Shown piece by piece: positions 24,556 to 32,233 of a stretch of 33,292 nucleotides of DNA. The stretch is from Candidatus Cloacimonadota bacterium (GTDB lineage: Bacteria > Cloacimonadota > Cloacimonadia > Cloacimonadales > Cloacimonadaceae): NCBI GenBank assembly GCA_022711455.1, contig JAKLEY010000005.1, forward strand, positions 1 to 33,292. Direction: 5' to 3'. The first letter of the stretch is position 1; each line of letters opens with the position of its first letter. A program made the translations under genes and the position numbers. The notes under the pieces are model-generated. The model made no database searches. It was not told where the DNA came from and worked only from the letters and a program-made list of their open reading frames with translations.

Positions 24556-27500
24556 ATGAAAAAGCTCTGCCTCTTGGGGTTCTTAATTTTTGTCTGCGGG
24601 CTCTTGTCGGCAGAAACGATCATTTCAGCGAATATCACTTCTTCCCAAACCTGGAATTTGGAAGGCTCCCCCTATATCATCAGCGGAACCCGCAGTATCG
24701 GAGGACCGTCCAATCCTGTGGTGAGCGTGGATCCGGGAGTAGTGATCAAATTCAATGCCGGAGCCTCGCTCCAGGTCGGGATGAGTACCACTTCGGTAGG
24801 AGGTCTGGTTGTCAACGGCAGCTCCGACAATCCTGTCCTGATCACAGCCAACAGCAGCGAGCCTGTTCCGGGCTTCTGGGCTTGTATCCGCTGCACCGCG
24901 AATGCCAGTCAAGTGCTTCTGAATTATGCCGTTTTGGAATATGGCGGTTCCGGCAATGGTATTTTCGAGACCGCGGGAGGCAGTCCCGTGCTGGACCATT
25001 GCACTTTCAGAAACTCTGCCACCTGCGGGATCTACAGCAGTTCGGTGGGTGTGGGGCCCGGTGTGAGCAATTGTCTGTTTGAATCCAACACCACTTATCC
25101 GATCCAGACCAATTCCACGCGCGCGGATCTGCTGGGGAGTGGCAACCTGTTCTATAGCAACGGCATCCAGCGGATACTCTTGAATTCCGACACTCTCAAC
25201 GAAGGCGCAAGCTGGCTGAACCACGGAATTCCCTATGAACTCGATGACAACCAATACCTCTATACAAACAGCAGTCCACTGGTCTTGAGTGAAGGGGTGG
25301 AATTACTTTTCCGCCTTGGAAAGAAGCTCTATGTCGGCTACAGTTCATCCTCCGGTATCACCGGTTGTATCCGCGCGAACACTGTGAGCTTTGGAGCCGT
25401 CAACCCTGCAAGCGGATGGGGCGGGATCGAAGTGCAACCCTATAATTCCGCGTCTGTTTTTGAGAATTGTCAGGTTATGGACGTCAGTTCCGCCGGCACA
25501 GCAGCTTTCTACATCCGGGGCAACAATATGACCGAGGTCAGCGGCTGCACTATTCAGAATTGCAACACCTATGGACTTTATGGAGCCACGGGCGCGGTGT
25601 TTTCGTGGAGCGGAAACACCATTACAGGCTGCAGCAAAGCAGTATACCTCCAGGCCAATGATATCAGGAAGCTGGGCGCCGGCAATCAGTATACCTTCAA
25701 CACCGATAACTGGATCTTTTGCCCCACGGGAGTGATCAGCGTCACTTGCACCTGGATTCCTCAAAGCGTTCCGATTCGCGTGGGAGGAAATCTATCCATA
25801 TATGTTTCAGGGCTTTGCACCCTCACGCTGCCCCCCGGAGTGGTGATGGAATTCAATCCCGCGGTCCGCCTTACGATCGGCTATACTGGTTCCACAGCTT
25901 CCTCAGGTGCGCTTGTTGCCACCGGAGCCATTTTCAGAGGAGCGGTTTCGGGGCCAGGAAGCTGGGATGGTCTGTATTTCAGCACTTACACAGGCTCGAA
26001 CCTCCTCTCCGCGTGTCAGATCAGCGATGCCGGCGCGGGAGGCATGGGAGCTGTGACCATTGCCAACAATTCCACCACGGTCACAGGATGTCTGATCCAA
26101 AACAACCTGTCCCGTGGAATAAACATCAGTACCGGAAAACACGCAAACATCTCTGCCAATGTGATCACTGCCTGCGGCTCCTATCCCCTTGCGGTCGATG
26201 CCAAAGGCGCGCATTATGTGCAAGCCAATAATATCATGACGGGCAATGCCATGGATATGGTGGAACTCAATCCCGTGGTTATTGATATAGATTGCACCTG
26301 GCGCAATCCGGGCATCCCCTATCTGCTCACCGGATCGGTGAACATCTATGCCAGCACCGCGCCCCGGCTGACCATTCTACCCGGCACGATCGTGATGATG
26401 AATAATCAGGAAGGGATCTTGATCGGCTACTCGGGCTCCAATGTAAATTCAGGAGCTCTGCGTGCAACGGGTGTCACTTTCACCAGGAGCAGCTCTGTGG
26501 CGGTTCCATTTGGCTTGATCTTCCAGAACTATATGGATGACGCAAACACTATCCTGACCGATTGTGTCATCGAGTACTGCCGAAACGGCACTTATAGCAC
26601 GGCAGCCTGGTGCAACAACTCCTCCCCCGCTTTCAACGCTTGCACTTTCCGCAATAATCCCGGGCACGGGGTCGGAGGGGGCACCAGCTCTCATTTCCGG
26701 GTCGAAAACTGTTCGTTCCAAAACAACGGAGGATATCCCATCAAGACCACCGCGGAAGCTTTTTCCTTTGTGAGCGGGAGCGGGAACAGCTTCAGCGGGA
26801 ACAATCCTGATCGCATCCTGATCAGCGGGGGTGTTCTGAGCAACAGCAGCACCTGGAACAACCCCGGGATCCCTGTGGAAGTGAATTCTCCGATTTATGT
26901 CTATGGTAATCCCTATCCTATTCTCACCATCAACTCCGGTTTGCACCTGCTGTTTCAAACCGGCACGCACTTAAGTGTCGGCTACTCCGGCAGTACCGTT
27001 AATCAGGGCGGACTCCATGCCACCGGAGCTTACTTCTCAGCTCTGAACAATACTGCCGGGGGCTGGAGCGGAATCAACTTCCTCATCTATCTGGTCCCGG
27101 GCTCCTATCTGCGCTATTGCACCATTGAACACGGGGGCGCGAACGGAAGCGTCTACGTGCTCAATTCTCCTCTTGCCGAAATCTTCGATTGCGTGATCCG
27201 CAACAGCACGGTGGGAATCAAATTGAATGGCGCAAATTCCTGTCCCAATATCTGGCGCAACCATATCTACGGCAATGAGACCGGTATCTCCTGCGTCAGC
27301 TCCTCCAACCCCCTGATCGGAGGCAGCCTCGGAAATGCCAATTCCTTCACGGATAACACCGGGGTGGGAGTGAGCAACAGCACTGTCAGTATCACCATAA
27401 ACGCTGAGTATAACTGGTGGGGAGACCCTGCCGGGCCCAATGGTCCTCTGGGAGACGGAGTTTCAAATTATGTGGATTACGATCCGTATCGGGACAGTCC

Positions 27501-28152
27501 GATCGGTGCGGCACCAGGATTGTTTGCCCTGCTCAGCCCCGCTAATGGAGTGGTGCTGAGCACCCTCAGCCCGCTGCTGGATTGGGAGGACGCCGTCGAT
27601 CCCACTCCCGGGGACGTCGTCACCTACACTCTGGAGCTCAATATCTCTCCTTCCTTCAGCACCGGAGGCTGGGCCTTCAGTGGGATCCCTGCTTCCATCT
27701 TCAGCGTCCCTCCCGGAAATCTGGCTGATGACAGCAGATATTACTGGCGGGTAACGGCTTATGACAGTCAGGGCCAAAACACCTTCTGCAGTCAGCCCTA
27801 TCTTTATTTCGACGTGGCAGTTCCGGAAGCGCCCGCTGCCTTTAGTCTGCTTTCACCCTTGCAGGATGCAAATCTGCCCTACACCAGCAATCTGCTCACC
27901 TGGCAGGCTGCCCTCGACCCGGATCCCGGAGATACTGTCACCTACAACGTTTTGGTGGATATCTCAGCCGGTTTCGAGAACGCTTCAGGTCTGGGCGCCA
28001 CTGCCCCGCAGGTCTATTCGGATTTTTGCGTGCCGGGAACCCTTTACTACTGGCAGGTGGTGGCATCCGACACTCAGGGGCACAGCACCCTGAGCGAGAT
28101 CAACGCTTCTACGTGCTTCCGGATGCGTTGCCCAGAACACCTTCATGGTTAA
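24556..28152 (+). CDS. Giant secreted right-handed beta-helix protein, frameshifted near its end
   Basis: 1198 residues from the ATG of MKKLCLLGFLIF, preceded by AAAGGAG; an in-frame ATG 18 codons upstream lacks one. Signal peptide to ~19. A segment recurs about five times: 'V.PGVVIKFN.GA.L.VG', 'LTLPPGVVMEFNPAVRLTIGYTG', 'LTILPGTIVMMNNQEGILIGYSG', 'LTINSGLHLLFQTGTHLSVGYSG', each followed by a right-handed parallel beta-helix stretch ('FRNSATCGIYSS', 'CLIQNNLSRGINIS'). After 'NAEYNWWGDPAGPNGP' come two fibronectin-III-like domains ('FALLSPANGVVLSTLSPLLDWEDA', 'FSLLSPLQDANLPYTSNLLTWQAA'). The frame then ends abruptly in 'CFRMRCPEHLHG', which looks out of frame; the missing end continues in another frame. 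Surface or extracellular, possibly polysaccharide-binding. Confidence 0.88.
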   Translation: MKKLCLLGFLIFVCGLLSAETIISANITSSQTWNLEGSPYIISGTRSIGGPSNPVVSVDPGVVIKFNAGASLQVGMSTTSVGGLVVNGSSDNPVLITANSSEPVPGFWACIRCTANASQVLLNYAVLEYGGSGNGIFETAGGSPVLDHCTFRNSATCGIYSSSVGVGPGVSNCLFESNTTYPIQTNSTRADLLGSGNLFYSNGIQRILLNSDTLNEGASWLNHGIPYELDDNQYLYTNSSPLVLSEGVELLFRLGKKLYVGYSSSSGITGCIRANTVSFGAVNPASGWGGIEVQPYNSASVFENCQVMDVSSAGTAAFYIRGNNMTEVSGCTIQNCNTYGLYGATGAVFSWSGNTITGCSKAVYLQANDIRKLGAGNQYTFNTDNWIFCPTGVISVTCTWIPQSVPIRVGGNLSIYVSGLCTLTLPPGVVMEFNPAVRLTIGYTGSTASSGALVATGAIFRGAVSGPGSWDGLYFSTYTGSNLLSACQISDAGAGGMGAVTIANNSTTVTGCLIQNNLSRGINISTGKHANISANVITACGSYPLAVDAKGAHYVQANNIMTGNAMDMVELNPVVIDIDCTWRNPGIPYLLTGSVNIYASTAPRLTILPGTIVMMNNQEGILIGYSGSNVNSGALRATGVTFTRSSSVAVPFGLIFQNYMDDANTILTDCVIEYCRNGTYSTAAWCNNSSPAFNACTFRNNPGHGVGGGTSSHFRVENCSFQNNGGYPIKTTAEAFSFVSGSGNSFSGNNPDRILISGGVLSNSSTWNNPGIPVEVNSPIYVYGNPYPILTINSGLHLLFQTGTHLSVGYSGSTVNQGGLHATGAYFSALNNTAGGWSGINFLIYLVPGSYLRYCTIEHGGANGSVYVLNSPLAEIFDCVIRNSTVGIKLNGANSCPNIWRNHIYGNETGISCVSSSNPLIGGSLGNANSFTDNTGVGVSNSTVSITINAEYNWWGDPAGPNGPLGDGVSNYVDYDPYRDSPIGAAPGLFALLSPANGVVLSTLSPLLDWEDAVDPTPGDVVTYTLELNISPSFSTGGWAFSGIPASIFSVPPGNLADDSRYYWRVTAYDSQGQNTFCSQPYLYFDVAVPEAPAAFSLLSPLQDANLPYTSNLLTWQAALDPDPGDTVTYNVLVDISAGFENASGLGATAPQVYSDFCVPGTLYYWQVVASDTQGHSTLSEINASTCFRMRCPEHLHG

Positions 28153-28352
28153 ACGCCTCTGTGAACGGATCCGATCTGATCCTCTCCTGGGAAGCCATCC
28201 CCGGCGCGGATAGCTATCTGCTTTACTCCGCGGATGATCCCTATGGCAGTTTCGGAAGCCCGGTCAGCTGTCCCACAGCAGGATACAACGATACCGGCGG
28301 AGCTGTTTCAGCCCGCAAATTCTATCAGGTGAAGGCGGTCGACAGCTTTTAG
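28105..28352 (+). pseudogene. Out-of-frame C-terminal domain of the preceding beta-helix protein
   Basis: Reading one frame over gives 'FYVLPDALPRTPSWLNASVN', then 'LILSWEAIPGADSYLLYSADDPYGSF' and a terminal 'KFYQVKAVDSF'. This is a fibronectin-III-like C-terminal domain, the usual continuation of the type of protein encoded upstream. One deleted base near 28104 would restore a single gene of ~1265 residues. It has no start codon or ribosome site of its own. A sequencing error or a real mutation are both possible. Confidence 0.8.
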
Positions 28353-28375
28353 AATCAAAAATTATGAATTAAACC

Positions 28376-28534
28376 GTAGGTTCGGATTCTGATCCGAACT
28401 AAATACAAGGTATGTCATTGTAGGTTCGGATTCCGATCCGAACTAAATATAAGGTATGTCATTGTAGGTTCGGACTCTGATCCGAACTAAATATAAGGTA
28501 TGTCATTGTAGGTTCGGACTCCGATCCGAACTTA
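28376..28534. repeat. 44-bp tandem hairpin array
   Basis: Units begin at 28376, 28420, 28464 and 28508, an exact 44-bp period, with the last copy cut off. Each opens with GTAG, then GTTCGGA, six loop bases (TTCTGA, TTCCGA, CTCTGA or CTCCGA) and TCCGAAC, followed by TAAATATAAGGTATGTCATT. The hairpin arm matches hairpin B of the 12.56-kb array, so the two arrays are one family with different linkers. No spacers of unique sequence exist. Confidence 0.92.
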
Positions 28535-28563
28535 ATGTTTGCTTGAGCTTGTTTATCGATTCT

Positions 28564-28975
28564 CCGAGGCTCAAGCCTCGGGTACAACAGCTTGAAAGCT
28601 ATGTTACGGTAAACAGCCCTAACCCCGGCAGGGGTACCACCCTCATAGCCCGGGGGTGGAGCTTTAGCGGAACCCCGGGGACATTGCCATAAACGATCAG
28701 AAGCCCTGGAAGGGCGACACCGGGTCTTTCATATGGTGTCACCCCGTCCGGGGTTCTGTGGTAAATATGCACTCCACAACCCGGGGTTCCGCTCCCGCTT
28801 CACCCCAGGCTATAAAGTTCTCACCCCCTCCGGAGGTTCAGACTTTTGACCAAGTGTGAGTCTCATTTTTCCCGGCTAATGTCAACCGTCATTCCTGCGG
28901 AGGCAGGAATCCAGCTAACTGCACCCCAATAACTTATTAAAATCTGGTTTCCAGCCTCCGCTGGAATGACGGGTT
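28564..28975. repeat. Dense cluster of unrelated palindromic fragments
   Basis: CCGAGGCTCAAGCCTCGG (28564-28581) is a perfect-arm hairpin. From ~28617 to 28850 there are GC-rich inverted pieces of the kind 'aaccccgg', 'gcccgggggtggagc' and 'agccctggaagggcgacac', a composition I associate with REP-like debris common in FCB and planctomycete genomes. At 28887-28971 a pair, 'cgtcattcctgcggaggcagg' facing 'cctccgctggaatgacg'-type sequence, are inverted copies of one word. No coding frame resembles a gene. Confidence 0.6.
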
Positions 28976-29041
28976 TCTTATTCTCTTAATGCCCATATCC
29001 CGGAATGGTCAACACTCTGTACCATTTCCGGGGTTCGCGCG

Positions 29042-29226
29042 ATGCACCCTATATTCATATGACTAAACCCCTGCACCCCTGCACCCCTTTTCAACAACGG
29101 CGCTTCAGGAGAGCGCCGCTACACTACACCCCTACACCCCTTCACCCCTTCACCCCTCCCAAATAGCGCTTCAGGAGAGCGCCGCTACACTTCACCCCTG
29201 CACCCCTTCACCCCTGCACCCCTTCT
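29042..29226. repeat. Cytosine-rich octamer repeats with two identical hairpins
   Basis: Many near-exact repeats of 'ttcacccc' and 'tgcacccc' form a pyrimidine-rich tract. Two copies of the same hairpin interrupt it: GGCGCT-TCAGGAG-AGCGCC at 29099-29117, and a GCGCT/AGCGC version at 29166-29182, both followed by 'gctacac'. It adjoins the 5' side of the flavoprotein gene, leaving ~200 bp without further feature. Confidence 0.75.
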
Positions 29227-29439
29227 GATCATATCCCTGTCTAACCGCTTGCATGTCGCTTTCAAACCGCTTTCAAACCGCTTGCGGAACTGATATGATA
29301 CAGGCATGACAGGGAGGGGACGGCACTCTGATCACAAGCAAGGTCTTCCCGATTTTTGTTGACTGCTGCTCCCGCCTCCCAAAAACTTGCTCTCAGCTCT
29401 GCCGGACAGCATGATCCGGCACAGCCAAGGGAGCGGAAA

Positions 29440-30060
29440 ATGAAAGTTTTATTGATCAACGGCAGTCCGCACGCACAGGGCTGCGTGTTTACATCTTTAA
29501 CCGAGATCGCCCAGGAACTCAACAAACAGGAGATCGAGACCCAGATCTTTCACATTGGCAGCAAACCCATCATTGGTTGCCAGGCTTGCTTTGCCTGCAT
29601 GGAAACCGGCTATTGTGTCTTCAAGGCGGACCCTGTGAACGAATGCATCGATCTCGCTGCTGCCGCGGATGGTCTGATCATCGGCAGTCCGGTATACTAC
29701 GCCTCGATCAACGGCTCTTTGAAGGCCTTTCTGGATCGGCTCTTCTTCCTGAAATCCCACAAATACAATCTCAAACCCGCAGCCGGGATCGTCAATTGCC
29801 GCAGGGGCGGTTCCACAGCAGCCTTTGACCAGCTGAACAAATATTTCACGATCTCCGGAATGCCCGTGGTTTCCTCCCAATATTGGAATATGACCCACGG
29901 CACGGCTCCCGAAGAGGTGAAACAGGATCTCGAAGGCCTGCAGATCATGCGAACCCTTGCCCGAAACATGGCCTGGCTGCTCAAATGCATCGATCATGCC
30001 AAAAGCACGATCCCCCTACCGGCGCGGGAAGAATGGACCGCGACCAACTTTATCAGGTAG
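29440..30060 (+). CDS. Iron-sulfur flavoprotein / NADPH-dependent FMN reductase family
   Basis: 206 residues from the ATG of MKVLLINGSPHAQG, preceded by AAGGGAG; an earlier in-frame ATG lacks a site and adds a non-family leader. The flavodoxin-like fold has the FMN phosphate loop 'NGSPHAQGCVFTSL' (7-20) and 'GSPVYYASINGSLKAFLDRL' (82-101). A compact cysteine motif C47-x2-C50-x2-C53-x5-C59 fits the cluster site of iron-sulfur flavoproteins (C-x2-C-x2-C-x4-7-C). It should pass electrons between NAD(P)H or ferredoxin and an unknown acceptor in the cytoplasm. The stop TAG is the first part of a hairpin element, so its last residues may have been changed. It stands alone. Confidence 0.88.
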   Translation: MKVLLINGSPHAQGCVFTSLTEIAQELNKQEIETQIFHIGSKPIIGCQACFACMETGYCVFKADPVNECIDLAAAADGLIIGSPVYYASINGSLKAFLDRLFFLKSHKYNLKPAAGIVNCRRGGSTAAFDQLNKYFTISGMPVVSSQYWNMTHGTAPEEVKQDLEGLQIMRTLARNMAWLLKCIDHAKSTIPLPAREEWTATNFIR

Positions 30061-30083
30061 AGCAGGATGCCGATCCTGCTGAA
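30057..30083. repeat. Hairpin element that supplies a stop codon
   Basis: GTAGAGCAGGATGCCGATCC begins at 30057 and continues TGCTGAA. It forms CAGGAT-GCCG-ATCCTG with matched arms. Its TAG is the stop of the flavoprotein gene. It is the same element type as the copies at 6024-6169. Confidence 0.85.
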
Positions 30084-30107
30084 GATTGATCTAAAAAAGG
30101 AGGGAAT

Positions 30108-30822
30108 ATGAAAAAAAAGCTAATTCAAGCGCAACCCACTTTCCTGATCTATACCACTTAGGATGGTAGAATCAAGATCGAAACCAAACTCTTGGATGAA
30201 ACTATCTGGTTAAGCCAAAAACAACTGGCAGAGCTGTATCAGACCACGGTTGCCAACATCAATATCCATATCCGTAACATCCTCACAGAGGGTGAGCTGG
30301 AGCCGAATGCAGTTATTAAGGATTTCTTAATAACTGCCTCCGATGGTAAAAGCTATCATACCATGCACTACAATCTTGACATGGTGATAAGTGTTGGATA
30401 TCGGATCAAGTCCCGTATCGCTACACGGTTCCGCATCTGGGCCACAGAACGTCTCAAAGAATACCTGATCAAGGGTTTCACCCTGAACGATGAGCTGTTC
30501 AAACAAGCCGGAGGAGGCTCCTATTTTGATGAACTTCTGGCTCGCATCAGGGATATCCGTTCCTCGGAAAAGGTCTTCTGGCGCAAGGTATTGTATCTCA
30601 AAGCTGGATGAGTTTCTGAAGCTCAGCGGCAGGGATATTCTGGAACATGCAGGCTCAATTGCTCATGAAGATGCGATCCGCAAAACCGGACAGGAATATG
30701 AGAAATGGCATCAGGAACAGCTTTCACAGCCAACTGCAGCAGAAAAACACTTTGTGGAAGCCCTGCAGGAAGTGAAGCAAATCTCCCAAATTACAAAACC
30801 CAAGAGAAATAATGAGTTATAA
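30108..30822 (+). pseudogene. rhuM: Broken rhuM (virulence RhuM family / DNA-binding) gene
   Basis: AAAGGAGGGAAT precedes an ATG (30108) reading M-K-K-K-L-I-Q-A-Q, then 'PTFLIYTT', a TAG at 30159-30161, then 'DGRIKIETKLLDETIWLSQK', the start of the RhuM motif in the same frame. It continues with 'QLAELYQTTVANINIHIRNI' to 'RIRDIRSSEKVFWRKVLYLKAG' (stop at ~30611). The C-terminal part resumes in another frame as 'SKLDEFLKLSGRDILEHAGS' to 30822. The central region expected between 'VFWRKV' and 'LDEFL' is missing (~80 residues judged from the family). So it carries a nonsense codon plus a deletion with frameshift. Function is lost; RhuM genes often lie with restriction-modification or mobile loci, none of which is visible here. 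Confidence 0.85.
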
Positions 30823-30913
30823 CAGCTACAAACCTATGGGAAATAACAAACATTTATCGGATGTGAATAGGTAAGAATCTCCGTTTCCAAATCCCCCACC
30901 CCCGACAAAAACC

Positions 30914-30941
30914 TTGACAGAATGGAGAAACAAAATAAGAT
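30914..30941 (+). promoter_or_regulatory. Candidate sigma70-type promoter of purA
   Basis: A perfect TTGACA (30914-30919), 16-base spacer, and TAAGAT (30936-30941) lie upstream of the purA GGAG (30959-30962) and ATG (30969). Spacing from -10 to start leaves a short leader of about 20 bases, as expected. The rest of 30823-30968 shows nothing else. Confidence 0.6.
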
Positions 30942-30968
30942 GAGGAAACAATAATAATGGAGTGAGAA

Positions 30969-32219
30969 ATGAGCACACTGGCAGTTTTAGGATGCATGTG
31001 GGGTGATGAAGCCAAGGCCAAAGTCGTGGACTATTTGGGTGGTCTGGCGGATTACGTGGTAAGGTTTCAGGGTGGTTCCAATGCCGGGCACACCATTCAT
31101 CACGCCGGGCAGAAATACGTTTTCCATTCGGTTCCTTCCGGGATTTTATATCCAAATTCCAAATGCGTGATCGCTGCAGGTGTGGTGATCGATCCGGTCT
31201 CTCTGCTAAACGAAATGGACGCGCTCACGAAGCTTGGCATTCAGTTTGAGGGCAGGCTTTTCATCGATGAACGCGCGGGCTTGGTTTTACCCTTGCATCA
31301 GGAGCTGGACAGCAGCGCGGAAGCGGGTTTGGGAGCCAACAAGATCGGAACCACGCAGCGTGGAATAGGTCCCGCTTATGCTGATCACACTGCCCGGGTG
31401 GGACTGCGGATGGCAGATCTGCTCTATCCGGATTGGCTATCTTCACGCCTGGAAGCACTTTACAAACATCACAAACGTGAGCTTGATCCCGCTCTTGTGC
31501 AGAAGCTGCTGCAGATCAAAACCCGGCTCGAGCCCTTTATCTGCAAGGCTGACAACTTGCTCCAGGAAGCTTATCTGGAAGATAAATACATCCTCTTTGA
31601 AGGGGCCCAGGGCAGCCTGCTGGACGTCAGTTTTGGCACCTATCCCTATGTCACTTCATCAAATACAATCTCGGGTGGGATCTGTACCGGCTGCGGCATT
31701 CCTCCCCGCATGATCAATAAAATCCTGGGAGTCTACAAAGCCTACAGCACCCGGGTCGGAGAGGGTCCCTTCCCCACGGAACTCTTTGATGCCACAGGAG
31801 ACAGGATCCGCATTCAGGGTAACGAATTTGGCTCCACCACCGGAAGACCACGCAGGATCGGTTGGTTTGATGCCTTTGCAGCAGCCTACACCGCCCGGAT
31901 CAACGGATTGGATTCGATCGCGGTTACTTTGTTAGATGTGCTTTCCGGTCTTCCGGAGCTGAAAATCTGCACCGGATACTGGATCGGTGAGCGCAAACTG
32001 ACTGCCTTCCCTTCTCATCCCATGGAACTGCAAGCGGTTGTTCCGGAATATCTTAGCCTGCCGGGTTGGGACGCCGATCTCAGCGACTGCCGCAAACTGA
32101 ACAAACTGCCTAAAGCAGCCAGGGACTATTTAGAAGTGATCCAGGACCTGGTGGAGCGTCCGCTCGAGCTGGTTTCAGTTGGGCCGGATAGAAGCCAGAC
32201 TATAGCCATAAAATCCTGA
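30969..32219 (+). CDS. purA: Adenylosuccinate synthetase
   Basis: 416 residues, normal size. It joins IMP and aspartate with GTP to make adenylosuccinate, the first AMP-branch step of purine synthesis in the cytoplasm. Motifs present: 'WGDEAKAKVVDYLG' (11-24) with the catalytic Asp, 'QGGSNAGHTI' with the His of the GTP switch, 'IGTTQRGIGPAYADH', 'FEGAQGSLLDVSFGTYPYVTSSNT', 'GVYKAYSTRVGEGPFPTEL' and 'RPRRIGWFDA'. The phosphate loop is G-D-E-A-K-A-K rather than the usual G-D-E-G-K-G-K: both glycines are alanine. A barrel gene follows within 14 bp. Confidence 0.97.
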   Translation: MSTLAVLGCMWGDEAKAKVVDYLGGLADYVVRFQGGSNAGHTIHHAGQKYVFHSVPSGILYPNSKCVIAAGVVIDPVSLLNEMDALTKLGIQFEGRLFIDERAGLVLPLHQELDSSAEAGLGANKIGTTQRGIGPAYADHTARVGLRMADLLYPDWLSSRLEALYKHHKRELDPALVQKLLQIKTRLEPFICKADNLLQEAYLEDKYILFEGAQGSLLDVSFGTYPYVTSSNTISGGICTGCGIPPRMINKILGVYKAYSTRVGEGPFPTELFDATGDRIRIQGNEFGSTTGRPRRIGWFDAFAAAYTARINGLDSIAVTLLDVLSGLPELKICTGYWIGERKLTAFPSHPMELQAVVPEYLSLPGWDADLSDCRKLNKLPKAARDYLEVIQDLVERPLELVSVGPDRSQTIAIKS

Positions 32220-32233
32220 TACAAGGAATACTT

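Noticed and set aside
28014-28030. Programmed frameshifting in the beta-helix gene at the T5 run
   Set aside because: The frame remains good past this run to about 28100, and no X-XXY-YYZ heptamer is in register; a single-base deletion is simpler.
28376-28534. Possible CRISPR array
   Set aside because: Units abut with one fixed period and no unique spacers; no cas genes are in view.
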